A stretch of DNA of 64,000 nucleotides from Ornithinibacillus salinisoli (GCF_042682545.1 NZ_JBHUHQ010000040.1), one strand, 5' to 3'; shown: positions 50,992 through 60,132, counted from the first letter of the stretch. Program-made: numbers and translations. Notes: generated from the sequence alone by a model not told the origin.

Positions 50992-53736
50992 TTAATCCTC
51001 CCAGAAACTAAATTTTTGCTCTTTAGCAAATTTAATAAATGCTTCTGCAACATTAAGTTCTGACTCATTTATATTGTCAATTTCATTAAGGTCATCAATA
51101 CTAATGTTATAGTTCACCAAATCTTGATCTACAATTGGACCATCTTGATTTTTGGAAATACTTCCATCAGCATTTAAAACGTATACGTAATCTCCAGAGT
51201 TATTTTTCCCTCCAACTTCACTAACCGCCATAAAAATAGGATAGTCTAATATGGTAGCAACTTCTCCAATTATAAATCTTTCTTTGAGTTTTTCGAGTAA
51301 TTTACTATCATTTTTAATTAGCTCTAACCTACCCTTATTTGTTAAACTTTTTAGATTGATCTCAGCTTGCAAAATGCTTTTTGTGACAGAATTTTTTCTA
51401 TTAGTTAATTGTTTGCGGGCCTCTTGAAAAGATGCTCGAAACTCAGACTCTATTTCTTTATGTTTGGCTTTTATAGGTTTTAGGTGTACATTTAAGTCCT
51501 TTTTCAAACCTACCCATTCCTTAGAAATTTTTTCAATTTCAGCGAAAAACCCTTCCCTCAATTCCTGAATTTGTTGATTAATCAACTCACGCTCTTTCTC
51601 TATCTCTTCGTATTCAATCTTAAGATTCTCAAGAAATTCTTCGGCATTTTCAATTATATCTTCTATAGCCAATGATTCTTGAATATCATCACTTTCATTA
51701 GTATCTGTCTCACCATCATCCAGTTCAATGTCAACTTCAACTTGTCCAAATTCTTCTTGTATTAATTCAGCAATTTCTTCTGGTATTACTTCATCCTTTA
51801 TTTCATCTTCTTCATTGTGGGCCTTAAGTAAAGCATTAATAATTTCTTCATAGTCTGGACAGCGTGTCTCTACTTCTTCTTCAACCCGTTTGATTTGTTC
51901 AAGTTCTGATGAAGTATATTTCTGAATAAATAAAGCAGATGTTTTCGTTCCTGTATGAGGTTTAAAAGTATTAGGGTGTAATCCAATTACTGCCAGTATT
52001 CTTGCCTCTTTTTGTATCCAGTTTCTTATGAAATTGAGAGATGAATTGTTAAACTTCCCTTGAGGCAAAATTATAGCTGCTCGCCCACCAGGCTTAAGCA
52101 TTTTTATTATTCGCTCAATAAAAAGAACATCTCTTTCTTCTTTAGGAACTTTTCCTCCACGAGCTCTACTTAATGCTGGCTTTGCCAACTCAAAGTGTTC
52201 CAACAGAGATTTGTTTTTAATTTCTCCAGCGAATGGAGGATTAGAAAGTACGATATCAAATTGTAGTTCATCAAAATAGCTCCAAGCATCGCTCGGATCC
52301 GTAATGTCAATATCTACCGCAGGCATATTCTTTAGAAGTCTTTCTTTTCTTAACTCTTCCATTAATGATTTTCCAGAACGCGTATCAAACCATTCTTTTG
52401 GATTTAGACCGCTAACGTCTGGTCCAAATATCTTTGTATGCCCATCACCTGCTATCAACATTAAAGCTCTTGAGGTTTTTGCAGCTCTTTCCTCCAGGTC
52501 AATTCCCCATAAATATTTAGATGCATATCTACTCATTCTTATTAATCTTTCGTCACTGTTATTTGCTGGGTAACACCACTCCATTGCATGAAGTAAGAAT
52601 CCTGCAGAGCCACACGCAGGGTCTATGACGTACTCCCTGGATTTTGGATTTAACATTTTCACACACATATCAATCACAAAGCGAGGAGTGAAGAATTGTC
52701 CCTTTTTCTTCTTTGCCTCAGTTGGTAAGAGATATTCAAAAGCATCATCCATAATACGCATGTTTGAACCCATTAGTCTGATGTTCACCATAGGACCAAT
52801 ACAAACAGATAGGTGATCTGATTTTAACTCTATTCTTTCCCCTTCTTTAAATATACCTGGCCACTCAGAACTCGCATTTTGGAAAAGTTGATTAATTGTA
52901 TTATATGTTGTTTCTGGATCCAAACTTTTCTTAAATTTAAGCTCTTTATTCGGTCTATCTCTTTGATTTTCTTCTGCTTCTTTTTCATCCCATATTTTAG
53001 CAAATATCAATTTGAAAATCTCATTAAATTCATCTTTTCCTGAATCCGCAAGTACTAATTCCTCCAAATCCTGAATGATCTTTTTAAAGTTGAAGTTTGA
53101 AGAAAGCTTGTCAAGTGTAAGTACTGCCTCTAGTAGATCGTTTGGTTCTTGATCTCTATTGGGTATGTCAGTCAAAGTGTCATCAAATTCTTTCGGATAT
53201 GGTCTATAAAGAATAATTCGCTCACTTCCATTAGACCAAACTCCAATAGGAGAACCTTCAACGTTTAAATAACTCTTTAACTGACCAATGCCATCCTTTC
53301 TATTAGGCTTTTTAACTTCTATTATTATTTTTGGCGTTACCTTATCTTTTCTAGTAACGAGTATATCTGCTGACTTTGTTCCTATTTCTACACCAGCCTG
53401 TATAGGCTTTTCAACTATAATTTCATCCCACTGGTATCCATAGACGCTATGTAGTTTATAGAGCCATAGCTGTCTAACTATTTCCTCAGGGTTAGATTTA
53501 CCTTCAGAGTAAACCTGGATTTCTTCTTTGCCAGAATAGAAGTTCTTAAAGCTCTTAATAAAATATTTCACTTTTCCTGAATCCTTACCAGCGGATACTT
53601 TTTTCGGGTAAATATTGATAATGTCTTCGATTTCCTTATCTAAATTTAAAAACTCTAATAGCTCGTATCTCACCTTAGGGTCTTTAAAAATTAATTCTAA
53701 GACCTCTGTGGTAGATAAAATTCTAGTGTTAGACAT
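50992..53736 (-). CDS. Fused nuclease-methylase (HSDR_N-type nuclease plus N6-adenine methylase)
   Basis: A 914-residue protein. About residues 95-190 form an HsdR-N/PD-(D/E)XK domain (TKSADILVTRKDKVTPKIII, EVKKPNRKDGIGQLKSYLN). About 330-620 is an HsdM-type N6-adenine methylase with motif I VIDPACGSAGFLLHAM and motif IV VLSNPPFAG. A long acidic coiled-coil region follows (about 650-800). There is no ATP-dependent translocase (full HsdR), so it resembles Type IIG/BcgI-like two-gene systems that cut and methylate with one polypeptide. AGGAGGCG precedes the ATG. Confidence 0.85.
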   Translation of the reverse strand: MSNTRILSTTEVLELIFKDPKVRYELLEFLNLDKEIEDIINIYPKKVSAGKDSGKVKYFIKSFKNFYSGKEEIQVYSEGKSNPEEIVRQLWLYKLHSVYGYQWDEIIVEKPIQAGVEIGTKSADILVTRKDKVTPKIIIEVKKPNRKDGIGQLKSYLNVEGSPIGVWSNGSERIILYRPYPKEFDDTLTDIPNRDQEPNDLLEAVLTLDKLSSNFNFKKIIQDLEELVLADSGKDEFNEIFKLIFAKIWDEKEAEENQRDRPNKELKFKKSLDPETTYNTINQLFQNASSEWPGIFKEGERIELKSDHLSVCIGPMVNIRLMGSNMRIMDDAFEYLLPTEAKKKKGQFFTPRFVIDMCVKMLNPKSREYVIDPACGSAGFLLHAMEWCYPANNSDERLIRMSRYASKYLWGIDLEERAAKTSRALMLIAGDGHTKIFGPDVSGLNPKEWFDTRSGKSLMEELRKERLLKNMPAVDIDITDPSDAWSYFDELQFDIVLSNPPFAGEIKNKSLLEHFELAKPALSRARGGKVPKEERDVLFIERIIKMLKPGGRAAIILPQGKFNNSSLNFIRNWIQKEARILAVIGLHPNTFKPHTGTKTSALFIQKYTSSELEQIKRVEEEVETRCPDYEEIINALLKAHNEEDEIKDEVIPEEIAELIQEEFGQVEVDIELDDGETDTNESDDIQESLAIEDIIENAEEFLENLKIEYEEIEKERELINQQIQELREGFFAEIEKISKEWVGLKKDLNVHLKPIKAKHKEIESEFRASFQEARKQLTNRKNSVTKSILQAEINLKSLTNKGRLELIKNDSKLLEKLKERFIIGEVATILDYPIFMAVSEVGGKNNSGDYVYVLNADGSISKNQDGPIVDQDLVNYNISIDDLNEIDNINESELNVAEAFIKFAKEQKFSFWED

Positions 53737-53757
53737 GCCTTTTCGCCTCCTTTCTAC

Positions 53758-53768
53758 ATTTTATCACA
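53758..53768 (-). promoter_or_regulatory. Extended -10 promoter of the RM operon
   Basis: Minus strand TGTGATAAAAT, 22 bases before the methylase start, preceded by an A/T run TTTAAAAAAA. Nearly identical to the ABC-3C promoter at 58516-58526. Confidence 0.6.
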
Positions 53769-53810
53769 TTTTTTTAAAGTAAACTGTTATACCTTCTCTA
53801 GTTTGTTCAA

Positions 53811-53836
53811 AAAAAATACACTCTATATATAGAGTG
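53811..53836 (-). terminator. Terminator of the XRE gene
   Basis: On the minus strand CACTCTATATATAGAGTG (fully palindromic) begins directly after the stop codon and is followed by TATTTTTTTT. Confidence 0.82.
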
Positions 53837-54181
53837 CTATTCTTTATTTCCAAAAGCCTTGTCAACTGTTTGGATAATTTCGTATAAGCGCTGTTGATCT
53901 TCTAAACTTTTGTTTTGTAACAATAATATAATTTGATTTAATACTGACTTTTCCTTCCCTATACTAGGGTCTATAGTACTGAAAAATTCTTCTAATGAAA
54001 CATTTAATGCTTTAGTCATTTTTACTACACTCTCTAAAATTAAGTTACTTTCTCCTCGCTCCACTTTACCAACAAATGTGTAATGTACTCCAGCTTCATA
54101 CGACAGTTCTTCTTGGCTCCATCCCTTTTTCTTACGAAGCTCTCTTACTCGATCACCAACTAATGTGTTGATTCTGTCCAC
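53837..54181 (-). CDS. XRE-family regulator next to the RM operon
   Basis: A 114-residue regulator. The Cro/CI helix-turn-helix (WSQEELSYEAGVHYTFVGKV, residues about 20-45) is followed by a short helical tail. It resembles the controller (C) proteins of restriction systems by position but is longer. The second GTG (54181) has GGGTGG at good spacing; the first (54190) overlaps it. It lies upstream of the methylase gene, separated by its own terminator. Confidence 0.8.
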   Translation of the reverse strand: MDRINTLVGDRVRELRKKKGWSQEELSYEAGVHYTFVGKVERGESNLILESVVKMTKALNVSLEEFFSTIDPSIGKEKSVLNQIILLLQNKSLEDQQRLYEIIQTVDKAFGNKE

Positions 54182-54253
54182 TTTTACCACCCATAGGGCA
54201 AGTAAATCGCAAATAATACCAATTATGAATATAACAAACTGGTATATTGGTGC

Positions 54254-54565
54254 ATGTACATAAGGGAAAAGTTCTCACATCATGACAAGTTGATCAACAT
54301 TGCTATTAAGATTTACGCTTATTGTGACTTACCTTTATTAGAGATACTATCTATCACTGGCATAAAACAAACAACATTTTATCGTCATCTACAGGCGCAG
54401 GGAGTAGAAAAGAGAAGGTTGGATTCTTCCCAAAGAAAAGATATTTGCGTAGTTGAAGGTTGTCATTCCAAAACTGATAGACGGAATCTCTGTTCTAAAC
54501 ACTACACTCGTTGGTATAGATACGGTGATGTTAGTAGGACAAAGTATAAGAGAAATAGACAGTGA
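54254..54565 (+). CDS. Small HTH plus C-x4-C-x9-C-x2-H treble-clef-like protein
   Basis: A 103-residue protein. The N-terminal half has a helix-turn-helix-like stretch (LLEILSITGIKQTTFYRHLQ). The C-terminal half carries ICVVEGCHSKTDRRNLCSKH, i.e. C-x4-C-x9-C-x2-H, then RWYRYGDVSR. The same spacing occurs twice in the small protein at 58732. Related zinc modules accompany HNH nucleases in phages. Divergent from the XRE gene; the start signal is weak. DNA-binding is likely. Confidence 0.6.
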   Translation: MYIREKFSHHDKLINIAIKIYAYCDLPLLEILSITGIKQTTFYRHLQAQGVEKRRLDSSQRKDICVVEGCHSKTDRRNLCSKHYTRWYRYGDVSRTKYKRNRQ

Positions 54566-54626
54566 CATTAAGGAAGATTAAACATGATGTTTATATTACT
54601 ATATGAATTTTGCTTAATTTTTTAAA

Positions 54627-54719
54627 AAGCAGTTAAAGAGTGGAAGCCAGCAAGGTGCTATTTATCCACAACTTTCACTTATTAACGTGCTAGCTGACGC
54701 TCTAAAAGAAAACGACTAG
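54627..54719 (+). pseudogene. Uncharacterised coding remnant
   Basis: A 30-codon open stretch (QLKSGSQQGAIYPQLSLINV, ending LADALKEND and stop) has protein-like composition but no start signal. Probably the C-terminal end of a phage or mobile-element gene. Confidence 0.3.
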
Positions 54720-54734
54720 TATAATTGATGCGCC

Positions 54735-54762
54735 ACCCCTATCGAACTTTCAATAGGGGGTT
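54735..54762. terminator. Hairpin between convergent genes
   Basis: CCCCTAT and ATAGGGG form a stem with a 10-base loop. It separates the plus-strand HTH gene from the minus-strand ABC-3C operon. Confidence 0.65.
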
Positions 54763-54795
54763 ATTCTTTAGACTGGCTACAAAAAGGCTTATCAT

Positions 54796-56823
54796 TTAAT
54801 CATTATTGTTAAAGGGTCTGAAGGCTTTATTTGGAACTTTAATTAAGTTAAAACTTTTTACTGACAAATCATTTATAGCTTGTCGTGTATCGCTATCCTT
54901 CACTGTCATACCTACAACAATTTGATGGTAACCCTGCAATTTAATAATGCTATTAAAAAACTCCTTCATATCATTTATAACAATACTATGTTGAGCGGGC
55001 TCATCAAATATTAATACGCCTGGATGATTTCCATCTTTTTCATTCGAGGTTTGTAACAATGCTAATATGAATGCCCATATAGCTCGAACATTGTCACTTG
55101 CTGATGAATCAAATTTCATATCAAAACCTTCTATTATTGGAAGATACGTCTCTAAGGAAATCTCTACTTGATTTAAATTAAGAACACTTTTATAACCAAA
55201 CTTTTCTAAATTTGTAATAAAATGACTTCGTAAAATCTTTAATTTTTGCTCGTCCGATTTAGAAAATTTCTTACTTGGTAATAAAGATTTTTTTGAAAGG
55301 TAGCTTTTCCATTCGCTAGATAATTCTTTAAGTTTATTTTTCTGTTTCATTAAGGTTCCTAATAACTTCTCAAGACTACTTATTTCACTGTCTAATTGTA
55401 TCCGTTTATACATAAGTGATTCAGACATGTTGTCATTAGTTTTATAAAGATCACTACGTAATGTTCTTGCTAAGCTACGTAGTTTAAACAAGCTATTCTC
55501 CAAATGAGTAATTTTGTCTTGAAGCTTGTTTTTATTTTGTATGTGACTTTTATGAGCAAACTGAAGCATCTCTTTTTGAGCATTTAAATGTCGAATGTTT
55601 TCATCAATACTCATAACTTCTAAATCTGATGTATTAGGAATTAAGGTATCTTGAACTTCCTGATTGCACACAGGACATAAATCTTTTGAAGTAGATAATT
55701 TCAATTCTGACCCAAGATCACGAAGGCGTGCTGCATCTTTATTATTTCTAATATCAGAATTAATAATTTCAAGACTTTTTTCTAGTTTTTCAACACTAAT
55801 ATTCTCAGAAAAATACATATCTTTACTTTTAGCAAGTTCTTTCTCTAAGCTATGAATTGCATTATCTGTCTCACTTAATTCTGTTTGTATCTCATCAAAA
55901 TTGTCAATAATCTTTGGTTTCATCAGTATTAAATCATTATATTGCTCTTTTAGAGATTCTATGTATTCATCTATGTTTGTATTTTTTTTGACTATACTTA
56001 TGGCTGAAATATCATTTTCCAATAGGATCTTAGGATTTTGTGGAAAACTTTTCACTTCACAAGACTCCCTATTCGCAAGAATTATTAATTCCTGTAAACA
56101 AGTCTCCCAATCCTTTTTTATTTTATTTTCTAATGCTTTTAATTCATTTTTCTTCTTCTCATTATCCAAAGTATCAAGATTCAAGATAAACTCTAAAATC
56201 CGTTTTTTTGAATCCTTAATTCCTAATATCGGCATACCTGATAATATATCCGCCCATCCATGTTTTTGTTCTACAAACATTCCAGAAAAAATTAATTGTA
56301 AATACAATTTCCTAGTAACATCATCCGATGCTGGTACTAGAGGTAGCTCCAAATGTATAAATTTCTCTAAATAATTATGAAATCCTTTACGGTTAACTGC
56401 TGAATTTGGCATATGTACATACATATCCTCACTAAATACATTTGGTTTATCAATTTCATATAACGAAGAATGGTACACTGATAATAGTTTATTATCCCTC
56501 CCCTCCATTTTAGCCGAACGATAGATAGTGATTACTTCTTCCCCATTTGAAATCTCCAAATAGGCACCTGATTCTAGGACAGATAATACATTTTCTCCAT
56601 CTTCAATAGAATTTTTATATACAGAGGTAAGTACCTTCTCGCCTTTCCCTCCAATAATCTCTTCAAAACCTAGGCAATAATAGATTGCTGCTATAATTGA
56701 ACTTTTACCACAGGTGTTATCCGTACTTGCAATGAGGTTTAACCCTTTGCTAAAACTTTCATCAAATCCATATAGCCCCTCATTTGTCTTAATTTCGATT
56801 TTTAATCTATTAATTCTCAGCAC
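54796..56823 (-). CDS. ABC-3C system ATPase, Rad50-like with CPVC hook
   Basis: An SMC/Rad50-type ATPase of 675 residues. The Walker A region has STDNTCGKSSIIAAI (Lys about 40). Two long coiled-coil arms (about 230-340 and 400-520) meet at a zinc hook with LCPVCNQEVQ, and Walker B is near the end (GVLIFDEPAQHS). The signature region is SSASDNVRAIW. It resembles the DUF2326/RecN-like ATPases of ABC-three-component conflict systems. GTG at 56823 follows GGAGGT at six bases and is preferred over the upstream frame. Its start overlaps the middle-component gene by 14 bases. Confidence 0.82.
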   Translation of the reverse strand: MLRINRLKIEIKTNEGLYGFDESFSKGLNLIASTDNTCGKSSIIAAIYYCLGFEEIIGGKGEKVLTSVYKNSIEDGENVLSVLESGAYLEISNGEEVITIYRSAKMEGRDNKLLSVYHSSLYEIDKPNVFSEDMYVHMPNSAVNRKGFHNYLEKFIHLELPLVPASDDVTRKLYLQLIFSGMFVEQKHGWADILSGMPILGIKDSKKRILEFILNLDTLDNEKKKNELKALENKIKKDWETCLQELIILANRESCEVKSFPQNPKILLENDISAISIVKKNTNIDEYIESLKEQYNDLILMKPKIIDNFDEIQTELSETDNAIHSLEKELAKSKDMYFSENISVEKLEKSLEIINSDIRNNKDAARLRDLGSELKLSTSKDLCPVCNQEVQDTLIPNTSDLEVMSIDENIRHLNAQKEMLQFAHKSHIQNKNKLQDKITHLENSLFKLRSLARTLRSDLYKTNDNMSESLMYKRIQLDSEISSLEKLLGTLMKQKNKLKELSSEWKSYLSKKSLLPSKKFSKSDEQKLKILRSHFITNLEKFGYKSVLNLNQVEISLETYLPIIEGFDMKFDSSASDNVRAIWAFILALLQTSNEKDGNHPGVLIFDEPAQHSIVINDMKEFFNSIIKLQGYHQIVVGMTVKDSDTRQAINDLSVKSFNLIKVPNKAFRPFNNND

Positions 56824-57295
56824 TGGAATACCTCCAAAATGATGTGAGTGTTTTAATTTTATCTTCTGATAAATTGGTTGACAGAATACTGAGATATTCA
56901 ATCTCTTTTCCCAACAACTGATTGTCTTTAATTTTTTTGCTGTAAATTTTTCCCCTTTTTAATAATCGAAATAAACCATTCTTTTGTTGAATAAGGAGCT
57001 CCTCTGCGAGGGCGTACCTTACAGCATGATTAACAGCTGGATCTAGCCTAACAACGGTATAATTTGATTGCTCACCAAAGGCAAATTCTTTTAGTAATTT
57101 CATATCTTCAATTGTACTAAGACCAACTGAAATCATATGTATTTTCAACAATGAAGCCCCACTACGTCCACAGCACATATCTAAGATCAAGCAGATTTGC
57201 GCTAGCTTATAACTAATTCTATAACTGTATGGAACTGCATCAGGTTTGGGATTAAATAATATTTCATCTCCAATGAGATTATTTTTATCCACCAT
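56810..57295 (-). CDS. ABC-3C middle component-like protein
   Basis: A 161-residue soluble helical protein. NPKPDAVPYSYRISYKLAQI, CGRSGASLLKIHMISVGLST and AVNHAVRYALAEELLIQQKN resemble the winged-helix middle components that link the ATPase and the effector in ABC-3C systems. The ATG at 57295 follows AGGTG and starts six bases after the effector stop codon. It overlaps the ATPase gene. The name follows from position, size and motifs only. Confidence 0.68.
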   Translation of the reverse strand: MVDKNNLIGDEILFNPKPDAVPYSYRISYKLAQICLILDMCCGRSGASLLKIHMISVGLSTIEDMKLLKEFAFGEQSNYTVVRLDPAVNHAVRYALAEELLIQQKNGLFRLLKRGKIYSKKIKDNQLLGKEIEYLSILSTNLSEDKIKTLTSFWRYSSAEN

Positions 57296-57300
57296 TTTTG

Positions 57301-58257
57301 TCACCTACTTCTAAATTCCATTGAACAATCTGCTAACCATCCACTGATAAGGTCTATTTTTAATTCCATTACTGAAGCAGTATTAAGGTAAGTAAACTGT
57401 TGCTCTAATTTACTTTGAAAATCATCTAAAATTTCGTTAAACAACCTGGCATTAATAGAACTGTCTGTGTTCATTTTTGTTTTTAAGGAAACTTGTTTTT
57501 TATATGATTGCTCTAAAATATAAATATCTTCATAAACTTCGGCAAATGAAACACGTAATACTCTAAGAATCTCAATACCTTTAATGTATGAATCTATATA
57601 CGTATCCACGATATCATTATAATCACTATCTGATTCATCAACGCCCCCCATGATAGCCTTAACTTTCCTTTTGATATTACTGACTTTTTCGGAATCACAT
57701 TTTGACCAATCAGGTGAGGAAGTATGATAGATTGCTAGGTTAAGTTTCATATCAGATAGGGATGTACGAATTATTCTTGATAGTTCAACTTTTAAGTCTT
57801 CTGCTTGCTTTATAATTATTACAAATTCATCATCAATATACTCATAATTTTTCGGTTGTTCTTTCTTTATCTCTAATACTTCTTTACGTTTAGTCTCTGC
57901 ATGTTTTAATATTCTTGAATCTTTATATTGTGGTATTACAAAATGCCATTCTTTTATCCTTGGCACACCCAACTCTTTTAATCGTTCAGCATATTTAAGT
58001 GAGATCAGCTTATTTATATCCTTTGTCATCTTATCCCTTAGATGATTGTGTAATTCATCATCAGAATACTCGCGTTCAGGACAATAACACTGATATACCC
58101 TGCCTGTCCTTGTAAATCCCTCAATACCTGCGTCTCCATTATGAACTGCTGGTATTTCCGTAAAGTGTTCATCTTGGTATTTATTTCTATAACAAGAGTT
58201 ACAAAGTTTTTCCCAGGACTCACCATTTAATGGACCGTCAATAAATTCTAGTATCAT
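57301..58257 (-). CDS. ABC-3C effector-like protein with PD-(D/E)XK-like N-terminus
   Basis: A 318-residue protein. The N-terminal domain (about 1-110) contains a GDAGIEGFTRTGRVYQCYCP core that fits the D...ExK/QxK pattern of restriction-endonuclease folds (D46-GIEG, then QCY). The rest is helical with a long coiled coil (about 130-310). It is coupled to the middle-component gene and overlaps the 74-aa gene by 20 bases. Most likely the nuclease effector of the system, with activity controlled by the ATPase. Catalytic residues are assigned by eye. Confidence 0.7.
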   Translation of the reverse strand: MILEFIDGPLNGESWEKLCNSCYRNKYQDEHFTEIPAVHNGDAGIEGFTRTGRVYQCYCPEREYSDDELHNHLRDKMTKDINKLISLKYAERLKELGVPRIKEWHFVIPQYKDSRILKHAETKRKEVLEIKKEQPKNYEYIDDEFVIIIKQAEDLKVELSRIIRTSLSDMKLNLAIYHTSSPDWSKCDSEKVSNIKRKVKAIMGGVDESDSDYNDIVDTYIDSYIKGIEILRVLRVSFAEVYEDIYILEQSYKKQVSLKTKMNTDSSINARLFNEILDDFQSKLEQQFTYLNTASVMELKIDLISGWLADCSMEFRSR

Positions 58258-58462
58258 TTTCTAACCCGCCTAGTAACTTAATAGAGAGAGAACTACTTTC
58301 ATCAGCAGTTTCACTTAATGCATTAACATCGACCATAAATGAAGTAAATGAACAAACATATCTAACTTCTGCTAATTGAAATGTTGGAATTATTTTTAAA
58401 ATAACTACCTCTTTATTAATGAAGAATGTCCGATCATTAATTTTATAATCCATATCTCTCAT
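58238..58462 (-). CDS. Small first gene of the ABC-3C operon
   Basis: A 74-residue protein with beta-rich composition (RTFFINKEVVILKIIPTFQL, VRYVCSFTSFMVDV), no recognised family. AAAGGGAT precedes the ATG. It overlaps the effector gene by 20 bases, so it is clearly part of the operon. It could be a regulator or a fourth component. Confidence 0.6.
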   Translation of the reverse strand: MRDMDYKINDRTFFINKEVVILKIIPTFQLAEVRYVCSFTSFMVDVNALSETADESSSLSIKLLGGLENDTRIY

Positions 58463-58515
58463 AATAATTATCCCTTTGCTTTGGAACTAATAAAAATTAT
58501 CAAAAGCTCCAATCT

Positions 58516-58526
58516 ATATTATCACA
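58516..58526 (-). promoter_or_regulatory. Extended -10 promoter of the ABC-3C operon
   Basis: Minus strand TGTGATAATAT, preceded by TTTTTTTAAAA, about 55 bases before the first gene. It nearly matches the promoter at 53758-53768 of the RM operon, suggesting shared control. Confidence 0.6.
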
Positions 58527-58731
58527 CTTTTAAAAAAATGTATTTTTTTGTATAATTCAATCACATAATAATAAATACCATTCACAATGGTATTTTACCT
58601 GACGTTTTACTAACATAAGTAACCTTAAATACATTTTAATATTACATATAGGAATTTGGTATAGGGATATACCTTATCATTTGTTTCAAAGAATAATAGA
58701 GTAGATTATTTATTGATTATTTTATTAAACC

Positions 58732-59064
58732 TTAAGATTTTACAATGTTTGATCTATTATTCATAATTACAAAACTTTCAAGATCCATACCATAATTGTT
58801 TTTATGGTCATTAAAGCTGACAGTATGTTTCTTACAGAAGAGTCTACCTTTAGTTTTTACTCCGCAATTATAAATAACACAACCTTTACCTCCATATTTT
58901 TTCATTATGTATTCTATTTCCTTTTTAGATTCAGCAACAAAGATAGGAACGCTATTTTTGTATTCATCTGCTTCAAATATGAATTGATGATAATGTTCTA
59001 TACAAAGATCCTCAGCATGGGCTCTACTAAAGCAGTCATTAAATATACAAATTATTCTGCTCAT
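58732..59064 (-). CDS. Small protein with two C-x4-C-x9-C-x2-H zinc modules
   Basis: A 110-residue protein with IICIFNDCFSRAHAEDLCIEH and CVIYNCGVKTKGRLFCKKHT, two copies of the same C-x4-C-x9-C-x2-H module as in the protein at 54254. A linker of about 45 residues lies between. The ATG at 59064 sits just after a GGGGGGAGG run; the upstream frame lacks a start signal. It lies between the ABC-3C operon and the HNH gene, so a nucleic-acid-binding role in this region is likely. Confidence 0.6.
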   Translation of the reverse strand: MSRIICIFNDCFSRAHAEDLCIEHYHQFIFEADEYKNSVPIFVAESKKEIEYIMKKYGGKGCVIYNCGVKTKGRLFCKKHTVSFNDHKNNYGMDLESFVIMNNRSNIVKS

Positions 59065-59145
59065 TCCTCCCCCCTTGTAAACTAATAATAGTACACTTTT
59101 AACACCATAGGTTATTTTAGCAAAAGTATATAAACGCATAATTTA

Positions 59146-60132
59146 CTATTTCTTCTTACGCTCAATCCTTCTTTGCTTTCTATTTTTTGGAAATTCAATT
59201 GCTTCAATCATTCTTCTACCCTCATCAAAAAAATCCTGTGAAAATAACTTGGTGTACTTAGCTCTAGCTTCCCAAAAATTTCTTCCATGAATTGAATGTT
59301 TTATAAGTCTTTCCGAAAATTCTAATCCTTGTTTTCCACTTATTGCACCATAACCAGTTGTACAATTAAATGCTTCTGAGACTCTACGTAGTTCATATAA
59401 GTCGTGTTCAGGAACTAATTTCTCAAAAGTAAACAGTCTAGTTATTTTTTCTTCAAATCTGATTTTTTCTTCATCATACCCATCTTTCCAAAGAACTAAT
59501 AGAAAAGCTGCACTAGAAAATCTGAATATATAGATGTTCTCAATTAGTTCAGAGCTAATAGTCTTCTCTCTATTTCTTTCCTTATTATACAAACCATAAG
59601 TCACACCAAGTGGCAAAAGTTTTGGATTTTTAATTATAGATAATGATAACTTTCCATGTACCTCTTCCGGGACTGGTAGCATATTAATATGCAAACCTGC
59701 AAATAGTGAGAAATTCCCTTTAAAACTCCCCTCTCCTTCTAATATGTAATTAATGTTATCTGTGAACCAGTTAGAGTCTGATTTTTCAACACGGTCATAA
59801 TTGTAAGCTATCTTAAGTAGCCACCTCGATAACAGATGAAAATTGAATTCAAATTGGAATTCATTATTGTAATTTTGACCTATACCTAATGAACACATAA
59901 AGTGATTTCCTATTAATCTATTTCCATAGTTATCCAACTCACTTAAAGTTTCGTTATTACATACATTACAGACATCACCTATAGTAAGACCAGAATTGTC
60001 TTTAAAAGCTCTTTCTTTCATAAATGTAATGTCTTCTTCTGGAAATAATCTGATTAGCCCATTTGGGATAATATGTTCTTTAGTTTTTATTAATCTACCT
60101 TCTATTGTATTGTTACAATAAGCACATTCCAT
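59146..60132 (-). CDS. HNH-type endonuclease-like protein
   Basis: A 328-residue protein. The N-terminus has a zinc-ribbon HNH-like motif: MECAYCNNTIEGR, KTKEHIIPNGL (His box) and CNVCNNETLSELDNYG. The remainder is a mixed alpha/beta region ending in a basic tail (KNRKQRRIERKKK) that could bind DNA. AGGGAGAG precedes the ATG. Proteins of this kind are common in defence islands. A direct nuclease role is inferred from the motif only. Confidence 0.65.
   Translation of the reverse strand: MECAYCNNTIEGRLIKTKEHIIPNGLIRLFPEEDITFMKERAFKDNSGLTIGDVCNVCNNETLSELDNYGNRLIGNHFMCSLGIGQNYNNEFQFEFNFHLLSRWLLKIAYNYDRVEKSDSNWFTDNINYILEGEGSFKGNFSLFAGLHINMLPVPEEVHGKLSLSIIKNPKLLPLGVTYGLYNKERNREKTISSELIENIYIFRFSSAAFLLVLWKDGYDEEKIRFEEKITRLFTFEKLVPEHDLYELRRVSEAFNCTTGYGAISGKQGLEFSERLIKHSIHGRNFWEARAKYTKLFSQDFFDEGRRMIEAIEFPKNRKQRRIERKKK

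Noticed and set aside
50992..53736. Classical Type I R-M system
   Set aside because: No HsdR translocase gene; nuclease domain is fused to the methylase.
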